This document shows, piece by piece, positions 48,059 through 49,483 of a stretch of 49,483 bases of DNA (positions are counted from its first letter, which is position 1; each line of letters opens with the position of its first letter). The notes beneath the pieces are model-generated. The model was not told where the DNA came from. It did not search any database and saw only the letters and a program-made list of their open reading frames with translations. The stretch comes from Pseudomonadota bacterium (GTDB lineage Bacteria; Pseudomonadota; Alphaproteobacteria; Acetobacterales; Acetobacteraceae): the NCBI GenBank assembly GCA_019351895.1, contig JABBOH010000014.1, forward strand, positions 1 to 49,483, given 5' to 3'. The position numbers and the translations under genes are program-made.

Positions 48059-48817
48059 TCAGGTCTTTCGCATCCCGACGAGCGCGAAGATGGCGCCCTG
48101 CGGGTCCTCGGCACTGATGACCCAGGCGCCCCCCGGAACTTCGCGCGGACCGAACAGCAGCTTGCCGCCGCCAGAGGTGACGCGTTCCAGTCCGGCGTCG
48201 ATGTCGTCGACGACGAAGTAGTAGAGCCAGTAGGGACGCGGCGCCTGGGCATCGGTCATCATGCCGCCACAGGCCGCTCCGCTCGTCGTGAAGCACTGGT
48301 AGGTGCCCATCGGCCCCATCTCGAAGGCTTGGTCCTTCGTCCAGCCGAACATGTCGGCATAGAAGGCGCAGGCCTCGGCCTGGTCGGCGGCATGCAGTTC
48401 GTGCCACCCGATCGAGCCGTTCTGCATCATCGCGAGCGGCGCCGGGGCCTCGCCCTGACCCTTGAACAGAAGGAACACCGCGCCCTGCGGGTCGGCGACC
48501 ACGGCGAAGCGCCCGAATACCGGAATGTCTTCCGGCGGCTTGTACATCGTGCCGCCCGCCGCCACGACCTCGGCTGTCTTGGCATCGACATCCTCGACGG
48601 CGACATAGCCGAACCACGCCGGGCGGGGCGGCATCTGCTCGGGCGGCAGGGTGATGAGGCCGGCCACCGGACGGTCGCCGAGCTTGAGCAGCGTGTAGTC
48701 CACTCCGGAGGTATTGGACTGCTCGGCCTTCCAGCCGACCACCTTCGCGTAGAAGGCGGCGGCGCCGGCAGAATCGGGGGTGCAGAGCTCGTACCAGATA
48801 AAGTCGCCGGTGGTCAT
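48059..48817 (-). CDS. VOC/glyoxalase-fold protein with two domains
   Basis: Tandem vicinal-oxygen-chelate protein, 252 residues. The two domains share the same start (FIWYELCTPDSAGAAAFYAKVVGWKAEQ and IGWHELHAADQAEACAFYADMFGWTKDQ) and end (VVADPQGAVFLLFKGQG and ISAEDPQGAIFALVG), showing an internal duplication; the protein resembles the CFP-30B/hydroxylase-type family. Such proteins are often annotated as glyoxalase- or dioxygenase-related, but no metal ligands can be assigned with confidence. ATG 48817 has GGAGGAA upstream; an earlier in-frame start adds 12 unconserved residues. It is convergent with the SDR gene, 26 bp apart. Confidence 0.9.
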   Translation of the reverse strand: MTTGDFIWYELCTPDSAGAAAFYAKVVGWKAEQSNTSGVDYTLLKLGDRPVAGLITLPPEQMPPRPAWFGYVAVEDVDAKTAEVVAAGGTMYKPPEDIPVFGRFAVVADPQGAVFLLFKGQGEAPAPLAMMQNGSIGWHELHAADQAEACAFYADMFGWTKDQAFEMGPMGTYQCFTTSGAACGGMMTDAQAPRPYWLYYFVVDDIDAGLERVTSGGGKLLFGPREVPGGAWVISAEDPQGAIFALVGMRKT

Positions 48818-48893
48818 GAAGCGTTCCTCCGGATCGCGGCCTCGGGAGGCCAAGGTTGGAACGTCCTGACGCCTACGGGCGGTTCGTCATTGC

Positions 48894-48919
48894 GATCGCC
48901 CAAGGAGCGACAGGCGATC
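48894..48919. other. Small stem-loop in the gap before the VOC gene
   Basis: GATCGCC (48894-48900) and GGCGATC (48913-48919) are perfect inverted repeats with a 12-base loop. The gap 48818-49090 otherwise holds no recognisable gene. The position, between the last dehydrogenase stop and the VOC start on the minus strand, fits either a terminator-like structure for the former or a leader element of the latter, but no T-run is seen. Confidence 0.35.
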
Positions 48920-49090
48920 CAAGCGCCCGCTCATGGCTCGCCGATCGCTCGAGGTCAGCCGCAGGATCGGCGAGCTTCGCGACGCTGTTCGTGTTGCGCG
49001 TCCAACCCTAGCCGGTCCGCCCGGGTAAAACACGCACAATCCGCGCTTCCGTCCAACCGCGTCCGCCTCCCTCGCCCGGGCGCGGCTTTT

Positions 49091-49483
49091 CTATTTGGTC
49101 TCGAGAAGCCGCTCGGTCGATGCCACGACGCGCCCGACCAGCGCCTGGTTCTCGACCAGAGGGTTTGGCTTCGCGGGCTGCCGGCGCTTGAGGTAGAGCC
49201 CGGTCTTGCCCGCCATTTCAGGTGACAGGCAGGCATAGAGCGGTGTCTGCGCACCTTGCTCGGGCGTCAGCGAGAAGGGCGCGAGCAGCTTCCAGGCGAG
49301 ACCCGGCAGGCCCCGCTCGCGCACCAGTTCCGTCGCGACGAGGCCAGGATGGACAACGTTGAGGGTGACGCCGGAGCTTGCCAGACGCTCCGCCCAGCTG
49401 CGGCTCACCATCAGCAAAGCGAGCTTCGACCGGGCATAGGCGCGGCCCATGCCCCAGCCGCGCGCGAGTTCCAGGTCGTCGGG
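49091..49483 (-). CDS. Short-chain dehydrogenase, retinol-dehydrogenase-like (5' end off the window)
   Basis: C-terminal part of an SDR whose beginning lies beyond the window edge. The visible 130 residues include DDLELARGWGMGRAYARSKLALLM, containing Tyr-x3-Lys (YARSK), then GVTLNVVHPGLVATELVRE, the region after the active site, and a tail ending TERLLETK. The pattern DDLxxxRGW..xxAYxxSKLA is typical of the retinol dehydrogenase/WW-domain oxidoreductase-like branch. The Rossmann motif and catalytic Ser are outside the window, so cofactor preference cannot be judged. The frame is open to the edge, so the true start is not here. Confidence 0.88.
   Translation of the reverse strand, partial: PDDLELARGWGMGRAYARSKLALLMVSRSWAERLASSGVTLNVVHPGLVATELVRERGLPGLAWKLLAPFSLTPEQGAQTPLYACLSPEMAGKTGLYLKRRQPAKPNPLVENQALVGRVVASTERLLETK

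Noticed and set aside
46560-48617. 685-codon minus-strand frame and a similar plus-strand frame at 47162-49225
   Set aside because: Both are shadows of the SDR and VOC genes. Arg/Gly-rich translations without homology and no usable start context.

Overview
The window is G+C-rich (roughly two thirds by eye) and densely packed on both strands, with many 4-base start/stop overlaps. Gene content points to an alphaproteobacterium: a class I lysyl-tRNA synthetase, a class II DAHP synthase beside glutathione reductase (a neighbourhood I recall from rhizobia), gltD ahead of gltB, a short class I aldolase and an isolated hutI. Hyphomicrobiales is my best guess at order level, but it cannot be proved from this sequence. 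I see no rRNA, tRNA, CRISPR array, insertion sequence, integrase, prophage or plasmid function. It reads as ordinary chromosome.

Layout. 1-7.8 kb (minus strand): a class I fructose-bisphosphate aldolase cut by the window edge, a glycosyltransferase plus GDP-mannose 4,6-dehydratase pair, then gor, class II DAHP synthase and a nicotinate phosphoribosyltransferase. 7.9-14.4 kb: a membrane acyltransferase, then (plus strand) a TauABC/SsuABC-like importer of two permeases, a Tat-type binding protein and an ATPase, followed by an omega-amino-acid:pyruvate aminotransferase. This probably forms an uptake-and-deamination module for an amine or amino-sulfonate compound. 14.6-20.6 kb: an HU-like protein, hutI, a small Pro/Gly-rich gene, a phospholipase-D-like gene overlapping a two-gene chromate transporter, and a LysR regulator divergent from a short-chain dehydrogenase. 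20.6-30.1 kb (minus): a glycogen-debranching-type glucosidase with an aldo/keto reductase, a GNAT acetyltransferase, two 14-helix MFS exporters and a membrane GGDEF-EAL protein. 30.1-34.7 kb: a DinG-like Fe-S helicase divergent from lysK. 34.8-42.7 kb: gltD, a DUF2059 secreted protein, gltB and an AI-2E-type permease. 42.7-49.5 kb: a YidB-like protein, a KefB/KefG-like potassium efflux pair, a YqaA/DedA-like membrane protein, a small secreted protein, two short-chain dehydrogenases (one cut by the window edge) and a two-domain VOC protein.

Most notable: (1) gltB is broken by an apparent one-base deletion after codon 80, with both halves otherwise well conserved. (2) Short tandem repeats sit at four gene boundaries: 15 bp in chrA and lysK, 19 bp at the helicase/MFS junction, and a degenerate repeat between DUF2059 and gltB. 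(3) A large two-stage inverted repeat overlaps the stop codon of the second permease, just before the binding-protein gene. (4) The helicase carries an N-terminal region that looks like a decayed DnaQ-type exonuclease. I did not find a clear new multi-gene system. The best candidates for unexplored biology are the transporter/aminotransferase locus and the repeat-rich gene boundaries.
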